Shown in pieces: positions 30,839 through 41,531 of a stretch of DNA of 64,000 bases. The stretch covers positions 4,023,594-4,087,593 of the forward strand of contig JAJEKV010000065.1 of the NCBI GenBank assembly GCA_021234155.1. The letters are read 5' to 3'. Position 1 is the stretch's first letter; every line of letters starts with the position of its first letter. A program made the position numbers and the translations under genes. This DNA comes from Isoetes taiwanensis (taxonomy: Eukaryota > Streptophyta > Lycopodiopsida > Isoetales > Isoetaceae). The notes beneath the pieces are model-generated. The model worked only from the letters and a program-made list of their open reading frames with translations, did no database searches and was not told where the DNA came from.

Positions 30839-31139
30839 ATTTCGCACCGTAGCCACGGTGCGAAATCGACTGAGGTACAAATTATTGAAGGGCCTATTTC
30901 GCACCGTGGCTACGGTGCGAAATACATGGATCCAGTTTAGTTACAGGGCCATATTTCGCACCGTCGCCACGGTGCAAAATCAACTCAGTTACAAATTATT
31001 GAAGGGCCTATTTCGCACCGTGGCTACGGTGCGAAATACATGGATCCAGTTTAGTTACAGGCCCATATTTCGCACCGTGGCCACGATGCGCAATACATGC
31101 ATCCAATTTACTTACAATACAGCATTTCGCACACTGAGC
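30839..31139. repeat. 57-bp palindromic repeat array 5 of D
   Basis: Cores near 30,839, 30,897, 30,954, 31,012 and 31,067, plus a half unit at 31,122. Linkers alternate between two types (ACAAATTATTGAAGGGCCTA and ACATGGATCCAGTTTAGTTA), so the array is a dimeric repeat of about 115 bp. The GTGGCTACGGTGCG centre is almost unchanged. Confidence 0.93.
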
Positions 31140-31186
31140 ACTATCAAACTGATAAATAAACCCACTCTTTTACAGTAGAGACGTTA

Positions 31187-33620
31187 TCAAGAGCTCTCAA
31201 TACGGACATAACCTTTGCCTTGCCTACATCTCATTGATCTCCACTCCCTTGATCGCTCAATAGCTGCGGACCAAGCTGCCCTCTTTTTTTCCCGCTGGGT
31301 TTTTTGTCTAAACAACTTAGCAAGTGTTGATTCACTCTGGTTCCGTGATTTCTTCACCCACTTGCACACGATCCTTCTGTAAAACCATTGACACATCTGC
31401 TGCAAGGAATTCCCAACTGAACCTCTGTGTTGAGTGAAACGGAAGAATGCATTCTTTGCTTGCTTATGGGACTTCTCCATTCCCTGTGTATTCCAAATTC
31501 CCAGGCTTCCATATTCCCTGACAAACCACACGCCATGTGCGAACAGAATATGGACATAGTGAGTCAAATTTGGCCTCACCCCATGCCGCCGAAAAAGACT
31601 TAGTGAAGTTTGTGACTGCCTCCCCGGAATTTGGCAACATCATTTTCCCTGCACTACCTTTTTTCTCGCATTTCCTTTACTAGTACAGAAATCCCGCCAT
31701 GCCTTGATTTTCTTCAGCGTGATCCGCCACGATCATTTCGATCATCCTCAGCTGCAATAAGATCCTTGTAAGCTTCCCAAACACCAGATAAGTTCTCTTT
31801 CACGGGAGGCAAAACCTCTTAGCCTTTGGACCACCCATACTGGGTTTTAGGGGAACCTTGCCGGATACCTTTGGATCTTGAAGTATTTTGTAGTGCCCAC
31901 CATGAAGTCCCACATTAGATAGCACCTTTTCAACTTCATGCATGGCAGCTTCCCTAGAGCTTTGGGGTGATTTATTCCAAGCAAACAGGATACTCATGTA
32001 AACCATCTTGTCTATGATTCTCAAGAAAGCATGAAGGGTGCATATGTGTACTCTTCTTAACGGAATTGGCAGAATTGGCATCAAGGTTGTGTCCTTCTCT
32101 TCTCTATTTGGTGGCTCATCCTGGACATGCCTAATGTACTCTTGTCCAATCCAAATTGAATCTCTTCTTGCATAGAGACAAGCATGAGTAGTCTTACCAG
32201 CACCATGCTTCATTCTCAGACATGCATTTTATTGTCTTTAACCGCAAAGAAGATGCCATTCAACCTCTACTCACCATATCTAGAACCGCAAGTTTTCTCC
32301 CGATTCCGTGAGAGGCAATCATTGTGGGAATGGGTGTTTGATCAAAACCCATTTCAAAAGATAATCGTGATTTTCCTCTGGTACCTGAAATAAACCAACC
32401 CACCAAATGTGATCTTCAGACTGGACGGAAAACTTACCATCTAGATTTGACTCTTCATTTCCTTCATTAGACTCAGTGAAACCCTCTCGTACTTCTCGCC
32501 TTTCACCAATTCCATTTCATCTAGCTTCAAAACAATTCTTAGTTTGCCAGCGCACTCTTCTACCTTCATATCATAAAATCGAACCAAAAGCTGAAGCATT
32601 CTAGTTAAGTCTATCCAGCAATTGTTATTTTCATTAAGGCAGAAAGTATCACCAAACTTCGACTTCTTCTTACCTTTGGTATAGGATGCCAATGTATCCA
32701 AGTTGACACTGCTGGTCAGCTGATACATATCACCAAGAAGCTCTTGCACTTGTCTGTTTCTCGATGACCTACAAGTCCTCACACTAGTCATCCTTGGTAG
32801 TAGAATAGTTTTGGTAATGCCTTGTTGTTTAAAGCCATCCTGCAAGCATCTGAACAAAGCAATATAAGCTTGCCTATTTATTCCGACATTGTCACACAAT
32901 TCTTGCACTGATTCTGAGGTTTGACTGTTCCCCAACTCCTGCAACAGTTGATGTACTACAGCTTTCCTAAGTTGAATGCTACCAGGAAGCTTTAACATTC
33001 TCAATACATCATCTTTAGTAACTAATTTCTTTAATAAACCGGCAATATTAGTAGGTTTTCTCTTATTTTCTTCTGCAAGATTTGGATCAACAAGCTTTTT
33101 AATAGCCATGGGCTTCAGGTTTTTTGCCCTCTCCCTGATCCCCAGTGGAGTTCTTTTTAAGCGTTTGACCCGCTTGTGAAGGGAATCATTTACTTGCGCA
33201 ACCCTCTTCATTCCTTGCTGCAGTGCATTCATCTCAGTCACCAATTTCTGATTTTCTACCTCCAATTCATTGAGCTTGCGACATTGTTGAGACAGAAAGT
33301 AGTTTGCATGTTGGAGCTGATTAACATCTGATAAAACTTTGCAATTGAATCCATACAAGTGGTTATACATGGCACGCAAATGTGGATCAGTATTACCATT
33401 AACCAAATTATTACAGTAACCTAGTAACCCTTGCTGTCCCTTACAAGCAAATTCAATAAGACCGGATGCAGAGTGGAAGTTTGGATGGGCTCGAGTGAAA
33501 GGATCACATGGATACAGTTGGCCTTTAGCCCAGAGGTCTATATTCATGGCTCCAGAAGCTCGCAATGCATCTTCATCTATTGGTTGCTTCCAGTGAACTT
33601 ATTCCTGTAAGGCAGGCATT
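31187..33620 (-). pseudogene. Transposase-like gene of D, broken
   Basis: Frames at 33,565-32,441 (374 codons), 32,213-31,800 and 31,579-31,187 are consecutive on the minus strand next to the right TIR. The first contains a coiled-coil-like segment (LNELEVENQKLVTEMNALQ) and basic KRVKRLKRTP. The last contains HYVHILFAHGVWFVREYGS, LGIWNTQGMEKSHKQAKN and CQWFYRRIV, which resembles the C-terminal part of large eukaryotic transposase-derived proteins. Stops separate the parts, and an extra exon or start may lie near 33,620-34,000. I cannot name the superfamily or assign catalytic acids with confidence. Position inside the TIRs is the main argument that it moved D. Confidence 0.5.
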
Positions 33621-34172
33621 CTTTTGGCACTTGCACTCTAAATTGACCCTCGGAATTAGTTTGATCCTGAAACAGAAGTATTAGAAGGAAGAACACTCAA
33701 AGGAATGCAATGACGACTCGGAAACCAAATACCTTTGCCATTGACGTTGCAAAAGACCGAGAACCGGAGCGGAGATTAGAATTAGGAAGATTCTTGCCAA
33801 CAAACAGAGCGAAATTGAAAAATTTTGCTCTATTTGCTGGCAAGAATCCGCCATAATTCGAATTCCAAAACTGCCTAGGCGCGATGGCAAGATCGTTGGC
33901 ACTCGATGGCGCGATGGCAAGGTCGATGGCACGAGGGCAAGCTCGATCGATGGCGCTGAAGCTCGATGGCATAAGCTCGAAGGTGGGAAAACGAAAATCC
34001 TAGATATAATCATCAAATATTCAGGTCGTTAGGAAATAATGATTGCGGGGTTAGGTTCGGGGGTTAGGTTCGGAGGTTAGGTAGTTAGGTTAGGGGAGAG
34101 TGAAAGTTAGGTATGGAGGGGGGAAGCTAGGTTCAGGATCCTACATGGCGGCCCCCTAATATATTCTTAGGA

Positions 34173-34204
34173 GGCCCTTATTTGACCTCAAAAAAACTCT
34201 AATG
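34173..34204 (-). repeat. Right terminal inverted repeat of D
   Basis: Ends ...TCAAAAAAACTCTAATG, the inverse of the left end at 21,054. Confidence 0.93.
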
Positions 34205-34304
34205 TAGACGGAGGGCCCTGCTCATGGCGAGTTGGTTGTCATGGGAGGGGGAAGTCCCCGTATGTATACGTCCGGAGCACCGTATATGTTCAGGGAGCAT
34301 CACA
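34205..34304 (+). repeat. 3' LTR of P, right remainder
   Basis: Continues the type B LTR after D (tagacggagggccctg, as at 13,266) and ends GGAGCATCACA. Confidence 0.85.
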
Positions 34305-35839
34305 CCGAAGGAGGAGCATTCCCCCTGGCAGCTACATGGACAGGGGCCATCCACCTGACTCCACTCCCAGTGGAATGAGCCAGCAAGGGAAGAATGGATG
34401 TGTCATTCACCCGTCTCCCATCGGGTCGGCCTATCTGCGGAAGCGTGAATAAACAAACATGAGCACAAACTAACAGTATATAAATACAATCACCTCGAAG
34501 GGTGAGCACAACATCATCATCAGTATGATCAATATCAACAAGGGAATCCTACCCTGGGCTCTGACTCAAGGGGGTTCGACTGACAGCTTGGCCTCCAGAA
34601 GTCATTGCAGACAGAATTCATGGCAATGGATTTGGCTGGCAAAGGAACATGGCTGTTGGGTAGTCCATTCCATCCGCCCCTCCTGTACACACTTTGCAGA
34701 GTGGATTGATAGGTATTGGGACTGGACCGTAGCCTGCCGGGTACGTAGCCAAGAGGGCTAGTACTGGGTTACATCTCCCCAGCCCCAATGAGGCAGGAGG
34801 AAGGTCACCCTCCCTCCAGAGGCTTCCATGCTCAACACAGGTGGCTAGAGGGTCACTGCCCTTATTCGACTTGAACCCAATGAAGAGTGACGCATCACTC
34901 CACGGGTGTCGAGCCCATGCCTTGCCCACACGCAGTGACAAGGCATTAGACCTAGCTCACTAGAATCCCTGGTAGGCTTTACACACTAGAGGGATTGATC
35001 TGTATTGGGACAAGTACCTCCTTGTTCTGCCGGTCTGGCCCCTCCACCTTCAACCCGGTGGGCTCCTGTGTACAGGCCGCAATAATTGTGTACTAATGAT
35101 ACTATTCTAGGATCATCTTCTACAAGGCTGCTAGGGTCTCTACCCCCCTTCCCAATACATGGAGGTCACATAATGAAATACCATCATCATCACAGAACTT
35201 GAAATGAAGAATATCATCTTAATCTATCTACCTAAACACAGCGTTAGGTTCCTTAGTTAGGGCTTATGATCTCGGGATCTATAAGGCCTCTATGGCTAAA
35301 TGAGTATGGTAAACTACCTCACTGCCTAGCACAAAGACGGCTTTACACAACAGAATCACTAGATACCTGGTCCTTGACCTGCTCTGGATCCTCGGAACGC
35401 ATCCATGCTCCTGATCTTGCTGAAGATGGCTGCTACTCGATGATCTGTTGTGCAAAGACGGCTTTGCAGAGCCGAGCAATGCGAAATGGGGTCTTTACTT
35501 GGCCGAAATGGCGCAAGGGAACCCTAAATGCGAAATGAGAAAGGAGCTCTATGGAACCCTAAAATGCAAAGAGAGGAAAGGGTTTAGGGTTTAAGGGGGA
35601 ACCCTTATATAGAAATCCTTAGGGTTAGGTTAAAACATTGGCAAATGGGGTTTAGCCATTTGGCAATGGGGTCCATGGGGTTATTAATTGTGTGTGTATA
35701 TTTAACATGCACAATATTCAAAGTTGCCCCCTAGGTGCAACCTACTACAACCACCAAGTACATGTTATCCGTGACATGTACGGGTGACGTGGCAGTATAA
35801 TATACGTATTTGGGGCATATATTATGTTGGAACGTCACA
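34305..35839 (-). repeat. E1 5' LTR (type A), outer part
   Basis: Begins with CCGAA (34,305-34,309, right target duplication of P), matches 388-1,957 of the 3' LTR with scattered differences and ends ACGTCACA. It is followed by GGCCC, the right target duplication of E1. Confidence 0.92.
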
Positions 35840-35844
35840 GGCCC
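35840..35844. other. Right target-site duplication of E1 (GGCCC)
   Basis: Pairs with 343-347. Confidence 0.9.
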
Positions 35845-36961
35845 TATCATGTTCCCCTTGCCAGGCTTCTGTCTCTGTTTGCTTGTTTGACCTATGGCTG
35901 CCCGCATACTCGTCCATTGGGACTGTGATCAATTCCCTATGGTGTGCAAGTTGAGTTCTGAGGTGAGTTAGGTTGACGGCTCCTGCCCTATAGCTAGGAG
36001 TGTTGTTGTCAAGGAAGAGCTCGGTTGAAGTGCACTTGTTGTCTTCCCTCTGATACCCATTCGTCCTTGGATTGCCATAAACTCTTCCTCAAACGGTAGC
36101 TCTTTTCGAGTCATCATTTGCCTGATCCTAATGTAGGCCTGTAAATCTGTGGTAGATTGGCCTGAGTATGATACCGACTCGCGTACATCAACTGAAAAAA
36201 CCTGCGTTTCTCGATGCTGCCACAGGAGGTGTAGGAGCTCATTTACTTTGTATCCACGGCCTCTACATTCTAGTAGATTCTCGATATCGTGTAGGAGGAA
36301 GTATTCTTCACCTCCTATGATGACAGGGATCAGGCTTGTGATGCCTAGCCCGAGCGTCGGGGCTATACGGGTTGTCTGCAAGTCTTCATCGAAGTGGTGG
36401 ATCTCTTATTCTGCATGGCACTACTCCTTGGTGGGGTCCACTTCGTTAATAGCTTCGACATCATCGTTCCCTTCACCTTCCTCCTCTTCTTCATCTGAGC
36501 CTTCGTACTCTAGGACTAGACGGTCTTCTCCTGTGAAGCTAAGGGGTTCTATAGCCAAAAGCTGGATGGAAGGTTCTCCTAATTGTGTCTGGGCTTTGTG
36601 AAACAAGAATATAGCTAAGGCAGCTGTGTAGGAGAAGTATCTTCTCCAGTTCATAGTCATGGTCATGTAATTCGGCGTGCGAACAACCTTGTTGTCCAAG
36701 TACTTAGCTACGTTTTGGAAATGGCTTAAGGCTGCTTGGAGAAATGCTTTGGATACAAAGAATCATATGCAGGAACAGTTCCCTTAGTGTAGGACCTACT
36801 TTTGCTTGGAATTCTTGCATGACTTCCTGGTAGAAGGGTGTGGCTGCTACTGTGGTTGATAGATCAAATTCGTGTTGAAAAACTGAGAAGATAGAGTTAA
36901 TATCTGCCTCTGTTGCTTGAGGAGTGGCATTATACCATCGCCTGAATGATGCAGTAGCCAT
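35845..36961 (-). pseudogene. ORF2 companion gene of E0, 5' part
   Basis: The frame 36,961-36,704 starts MATASFRRWYNATPQATEA and has ATPFYQEVMQEFQAK. Frame 36,699-36,421 has TMNWRRYFSYTAALAIFLF, LGEPSIQLLAIEPL and a Glu-rich run. Frame 36,381-35,968 has GGEEYFLLHDIENLLECRG and IRQMMTRKELPFEEEFMA. A deletion or frameshift near 36,410 and the E1 insertion at 35,845 break it. The blocks align with E1, P and D. Confidence 0.75.
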
Positions 36962-37250
36962 GACTCTGATGGAGCTAGAGATATTAAATGGATATATAAG
37001 CGCCTCAGAGAGCCGAAGATCGGCTTGGAGCGAGGAGCAAAGTTATATGTTGTTAATGAGGGGCACTCTTGCATTTATAGGCAAATTCTAACTGGGAATT
37101 TTCTAGGGTTGGAAATTGTTACTATTCATGGTTGGGTGTTTCCCAGGTAATTTGAAGTGGTAAGCACGAAGAATACTGTCTCATATCCTATTGCAGCTTG
37201 TTTCATCTAATTTGGAGGTGTTTTGGTCAAGTTATAGAGATGCAGAGGAT

Positions 37251-37311
37251 GACTACTCATGGCGTGCACCATAGGTTCGAGTGAGATTTTTAGCATACGG
37301 TGTGAGTACTG
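37251..37311. repeat. Stem-loop downstream of E0 H3-like gene
   Basis: Arms GACTACTCATGGCGTGCACC and CATACGGTGTGAGTACTG pair imperfectly. It occupies the position of the E1 stem-loops at 9,441 and 9,646. A single arm (CTACTCACAACGTGTGCCAC) is at about 37,730. Confidence 0.6.
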
Positions 37312-37866
37312 ATAACCTGTTTGGGTCCTAGATGGGTCAAGGCATGGAGGTGGGGGACACTTTTTGTGTCAGCGACATATGGTGCTTAGTGGGTGCTTTA
37401 TGGGGCTATTTTCTTTGTATTTTTAATATTTTTCTTTTATTTTTTTGATATTTTTCCCTGAAACGCATTCATATTACGCCTTGGAATACAAAATTTTAGC
37501 TTCATCGGAGTTATAGAAAAAAAGATAAAAATAAATAAAATTTTCAACATTAGGTGCTTAGGGGGATGCTTGGCTGGCACAAAAATGCCCCCCAGCTGCA
37601 TGCTTTGACCCAGATGTCATCAAATTGGCGAAATGAGGACATTTTCTTGCTCTACTCGATGAATAGAGCCCGTAAACACCCTTGTTTGCTCAATTTGGAG
37701 TGCTTTTGGGGTACATCAGGGATCGACTACTCACAACGTGTGCCACAACTTACCCAAATTTAAGTAAAACGACATATACTCTACTAATACTACTTGCTTA
37801 GGACTCGAATAACACTCTTATACTTATATTACTCCAAAATTTATATTACAAAATTTCATAGAGCTC

Positions 37867-38344
37867 CTAGCAGTCCTCTTTCTTGATGAACTTTGCCAAT
37901 CGCATGTCTTTGGGCATACATGTGACTCTTTTGGCATGGAGTGCGCATGCCAAGAAATCTTCGAAGTGTTGGACGATCTTTTACTCCGCCGCATCTTGTA
38001 GGGCGAGGAGCATATCATCCGTCACTCGCTTCGTCTTGTCAAACTCGTGTAGGATTTCATGAGTCAACCTAGCTCGAGGAACCAAAAGGTCGTAACTCTG
38101 CTGGAAATGCCTGATCACCACCTTAGCTGCTCGTGAGAACATTGAATCTCCGTTCCGCTTCATGGGCTTCTTGGGCGGTTGGGGTTTCTCCTGGGGAGGT
38201 TTTAGGGTATTCCCCTTCATTGGCCTCCCTCCTTCTACGTAGATTACCCTGCGCTCGTGGTAGTACTTCGAATATTTTCATGTACGCCTTGTATTTCACC
38301 AATTTGTGTTTGTACTCCCTGTCCTTCTTCAGGGTCTGCATTGG
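37867..38344 (-). pseudogene. H3-like gene of E0, 3' part (linker and histone fold)
   Basis: Reading down from 38,344: LKKDREYKHKLVKYKAYMK and VEGGRPMKGNTLKPP, matching the E1 linker. The fold then reads FSRAAKVVIRHFQQSYDLL, LTHEILHEFDKTKRV and DDMLLALQDAAE, a stop, then VQHFEDFLACALHAKRVTCM and PKDMRLAKFIKKEDC, ending at 37,867. Three residues of the alpha-1 start are missing relative to E1. Features shared with E1 but absent from H3 (HFQQSY, DDMLLALQ, RVTCM, IKKE) show one family. The 5' part, with the tail tip, is at 41,532-41,672 beyond the hAT insertion. Confidence 0.85.
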
Positions 38345-41300
38345 GGAAACTTTCAGACCTTGTTAGGAAAATTTCCTGCAAGTCCTAAAACTATTCGGAA
38401 TTCATAAAATATAGTCGGAAGCTCCCTGTTGCTAATACCTCAGACCAGAAATAATATATATTCAATACCTATATTTTTTATTTTTATTTTTTAAATTAGA
38501 AACTCACAATTCATTAAATAGCGGGAACAAAGTTGATAATTTAAAAATTAAGATCTTCAATCAAAAGTTTAACACAAAAGAGTAAAAAAGGAAACTTACA
38601 ATGTTTCATAGTAGCAAATGATACTTTTAAAAGAAAAGTAAATACATGATACTCATTGTTCAAGAACATAGTCATCGTCTTCCAAATCTGCCATAAAAGC
38701 ATCCTCCATGAAACGATCCTTCTCAAGACGAGTCTGTTCTTCGCGAGAACATCCTGTAAATACATGGCGATAGTGTGCACTTTCTTTCCATAACTCAATG
38801 CTTTCACTAAAATCAAAGTTCTTCATTTCAGGTCCTTCCATGGAAATGCGCAACAATGAATCCAACCCATCATTCTGAAGCCGATTTCTATACTTGGTCT
38901 TCGCAATATTCATGCGGCTAAAGCCACGCTCACATGCAGCTGTACTAGTACATTGGACAAGCCCAATTGTTGCAAGGCTTAACAATTCAGGCATCTTCTC
39001 CTTCCACAAGTCACTACAAGAAATCATTCCCCATGTATCCAAGAAGCTTCTTCCTTGCCATTCTGTGCTAGCTTGATGCTTAAATAATGCATACTTTCTA
39101 CCCAACTTTTCATGATCAATGACAGCAGGAAATATCTTACGATCAACATTCTTTTGCACCCCATAGAATTCCCGTAATTTCTTTAGCTTATCAATTCCAT
39201 AAACCTTCAATTCCTTAGCACGGCTAGGCATGTTAACAGGACATAATACTTTCAAAGAAGAAAGAATAATCTGATCTTCTAACCTTTTCTTCAAGGTACC
39301 AATTAACGCAGTAGAAAAAGCTTTTTGAAATTCAATAGCAAGAGATAGATCCTCACCATCAATTTGTCTATCCAACTCGATGGACCTATACATGTTCCCT
39401 TTCACAGAGGCTCTTAAAACATGAAGCATTCCTTCTCCTCCATCATAATCTGATATGATAGGATAATCTCTACTATCCTTTTGAAAAGAATTCAGATCTA
39501 TCGTTTGCACCAAAAATAACTCTTCTATCTCCTGAATTGCATTTCGGCACAAACTAGCCACACTGTTAACATCCACATAAGTTCTTTGAAACTCTAAGCT
39601 CAAGTTTGTCATGATCTTGAGTATGTCAGCAAGAAAGTGGAGAATGTAAACAACCAAAAATGATTTCAAACCCAAATAAAGAGCCTTACCATCAGGATTT
39701 TCCAATAACGTTTGCATGCGCGTCTCATAAACTTCGCACATTCTTTCAATTGCCCCATGCCTACTAAACCATTGTGTCTTCACAATGCCCAAAATCCGCA
39801 AGTGAGAAGTATCAAATGCTTCCTGCATCTTCTCTAGTTGTGCCTTCCTTATGGAGCTTTTAGAAAAGAAACTTGACACACGATTCACCAATTCATCAAT
39901 AAACTTACATTTTATTTTTATTGATGGCGTCTTGCATGTCTCTTGAACACATAGATTTTCCCGATGAGCACAACAATGCATGCTGGTCATGAATGGGTTA
40001 AGCGATTTCAATCTTGCAGCCACACCTGTATGTGCTCCAACCATAACGGTACCAAAGCCCATCAATTTCCCAATATCAAGATTCCATTCCTTCAACATAT
40101 CTAAAGTGCTTTCCGTAATCCCTTTTGCCGTTCCATCTCTAACGATCACCATGCCCAAGAATATGGTTTGCACACGTCTCTCTTCCAAAAAAATGGCATA
40201 CAAAATAAGATTCTTGGTTACACTGATATCGGTGGACCCGTCAACCATGAGCCCAAACCATGGACTTCGCCTCACACGACCAAGAATGCTTGCTCTCAAC
40301 GACTTAGAAATATGAAGTATAAAACTTGCACAAGCCTTGTTGTCATTATACATAAATGGCAAATCTTCAACACCACAATCACGCATCAAGCTCAACAAAC
40401 TCACCAATTTTCTAAAAGCCAAGTCTTCTTTTGCAATCCAATACGCGCACTTGAACAATTTCTTAAGACAACTCTCCACATCAGCCTTCCTCTTCTTTTC
40501 AAGCCTTTGAAGACCATCCTTATCTCTCTCATGCAATAGTATGGCATCCCTATGGGCTTTAGAACTTGCGTGGTCATCCAATGCTGAGGTCTTAAAGTTT
40601 TTTGCTCATGTGGTGGCAAAAAGAGACTTGCAATGAGGGTCTTTTTTATATATGGAACACCACATAAATCCTCTTTCTTTATCAACTTCCAGCCATTTAT
40701 TCTTTTCAGCCCAATCATCTTGATACTTTTCAATTGCCTTTGTTATCCTTCCCAATTCACTTGACATTTCCTTAACATGCTCATTAAAGGCACTTTGGAG
40801 ATCTACATCTTCCCTTGAGACACCACATGGGGTATTGGCTGCCACATTCCCGTTGAAACAAGGCATGTTGAATAAAGTAACTTGCTTCTTGGAAGGTTTT
40901 TCATTTTCAGAACCCATGCTGTAAATTTTTATCATAAAAGAACATAAGCTAAAAGAGCATGAAAATAATATAAGAAAGAATGACATAAAAAATAAGAAAT
41001 AGTAGTATAATGCTTACTTTTAGCTTGAGAGCATTATACAAGAAGCTTGAGGTAATTAACTTGAGGACATTGCACAAGCCTTGTTGTTACTCCAATATTA
41101 GCCACCATACAAAAGCATGCAACATGAAGAGTATCACAAATGTTAGTTGGGTGGGCCCAAAACATGACATAAATATAGATACACGAGTTTAATAATATTT
41201 GTAAAACTATATCAGAAATAAAACTAAGCCCAAAACATGAAGACATGGAAATAAAATAATGTTAGAAATCTTGGGCCCAAAATAGAGGGATGGAATTAAT

Positions 41301-41345
41301 AACATTCACAAGACTGAATGCGAAATTGGATGAGCCCAAAACATA
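38345..41345 (-). mobile_element. hAT-type DNA transposon inserted in the E0 H3-like gene
   Basis: Boundaries are approximate: E0 coding sequence stops near 38,345 and resumes near 41,345. I could not fix the terminal repeats or the expected 8-bp duplication. Near the right end a GCCCAAAACATGA-like motif recurs four times (41,156, 41,227, 41,273, 41,332), possible subterminal transposase-binding repeats. Confidence 0.65.
38653..40986 (-). pseudogene. hAT-family transposase (TTF-type N-terminus, hATC dimerisation domain)
   Basis: A 642-codon frame (40,581-38,653) is preceded by 40,986-40,606 in another frame. The N-terminal part holds the zinc-finger region (GFMWCSIYKKDPHC, then LDDHASSKAHRDAI); the CxxC is reduced to CxxY and a stop follows SLFATT. 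The core has FGLMVDGSTDISVTKNLI (first catalytic Asp), SMHCCAHRENLCVQ and VKTQWFSRHGAIERM. The C-terminus has the hATC block STAACERGFSRMNIAKTKYR. It resembles the zinc-finger MYM/ZNF862-like branch of hAT. It cuts and pastes its own element; this copy is probably dead because of the break between the zinc finger and the core. Confidence 0.88.
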
Positions 41346-41531
41346 GAGACATGAGGCGTGCCAATTCCTCGTTCTCTGCCATTCTTCTCTTCTTCTTTTC
41401 CTCTTCCTCCTTTTAATTCTTCGGAGGCAACGAGCCTCCTTTTCTTATGGTTCTTCATCTTAGTCCTCCTCCACATGATTACTCTGTTCTTATGTCTTTT
41501 GTTCCCAAACCTCCTGTGTTTGTTGTTCCTC

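Larger units (their letters stand above)
21054..34204. mobile_element. D: 13.15-kb DNA transposon with H3-like and ORF2-like cargo
   Basis: D has terminal inverted repeats of 32 bp with one mismatch, starting CATTAGAGTTTTTTTGA at both ends. The uninterrupted sequence at 13,251-13,280 shows exact insertion between 'gagt' and 'tagacgg' with no duplicated bases. Contents left to right: an unassigned 1.7 kb; five arrays of a 57-bp palindromic repeat; the ORF2-like gene; the H3-like gene; a MITE; two paralogous unknown genes; and a minus-strand transposase-like gene next to the right end. Its superfamily cannot be fixed by eye: TIRs are short, no TSD is seen, and catalytic residues are not certain. 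Confidence 0.8.
11834..34304 (+). mobile_element. P: plus-strand LTR element carrying H3-like and ORF2 genes, rearranged, later invaded by D
   Basis: P starts TGTGATGTT, ends CATCACA and is flanked by CCGAA on both sides (11,829-11,833 and 34,305-34,309). The empty site survives at 388-392. The two LTRs are about 1.54 kb each once D is removed. Plus-strand order is LTR, PBS, H3-like gene, ORF2, a small acidic ORF, gag, protease. Pol downstream of protease is missing: at 19,453 the sequence switches to a second copy of E1's leader, PBS and first 45 LTR bases before the 3' LTR. This suggests a microhomology-mediated rearrangement copying the 5' flank, so P is a defective element that needed enzymes from a relative. 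Confidence 0.82.
348..35839 (-). mobile_element. E1: Ty3/gypsy chromovirus carrying H3-like and ORF2 genes, later invaded by P
   Basis: E1 is bounded by LTRs of one type (3' LTR 348-1,957; 5' LTR 11,789-11,833 plus 34,305-35,839) and by a GGCCC duplication. It runs on the minus strand: PBS at 11,776-11,787, H3-like gene, ORF2, gag, protease, RT-RNase H, integrase-chromodomain, then PPT at 1,958-1,971. Without P it would be about 13 kb, and its internal region (1,958-11,788) is 9.8 kb, long for a chromovirus because of the two extra genes. Gag-pol, ORF2 and the H3-like gene all carry stops or frameshifts, so this copy is dead. The LTRs differ by scattered substitutions and small indels. Confidence 0.9.

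Noticed and set aside
22767-31139. The evenly spaced palindromic repeats could look like a CRISPR array.
   Set aside because: The step of 57 bp contains repeated linkers rather than unique spacers, arrays are few-unit and split, there are no cas genes, and the context is a plant transposon.
21054-34204. D as a Helitron, Maverick/Polinton or integrated large virus.
   Set aside because: It has clear inverted termini, which Helitrons lack, and no polymerase B, capsid or packaging ATPase or other viral gene is visible.
348-35839. An endogenous pararetrovirus.
   Set aside because: LTRs, PBS, PPT, integrase and a target-site duplication define an LTR retrotransposon; no movement or coat protein is seen.
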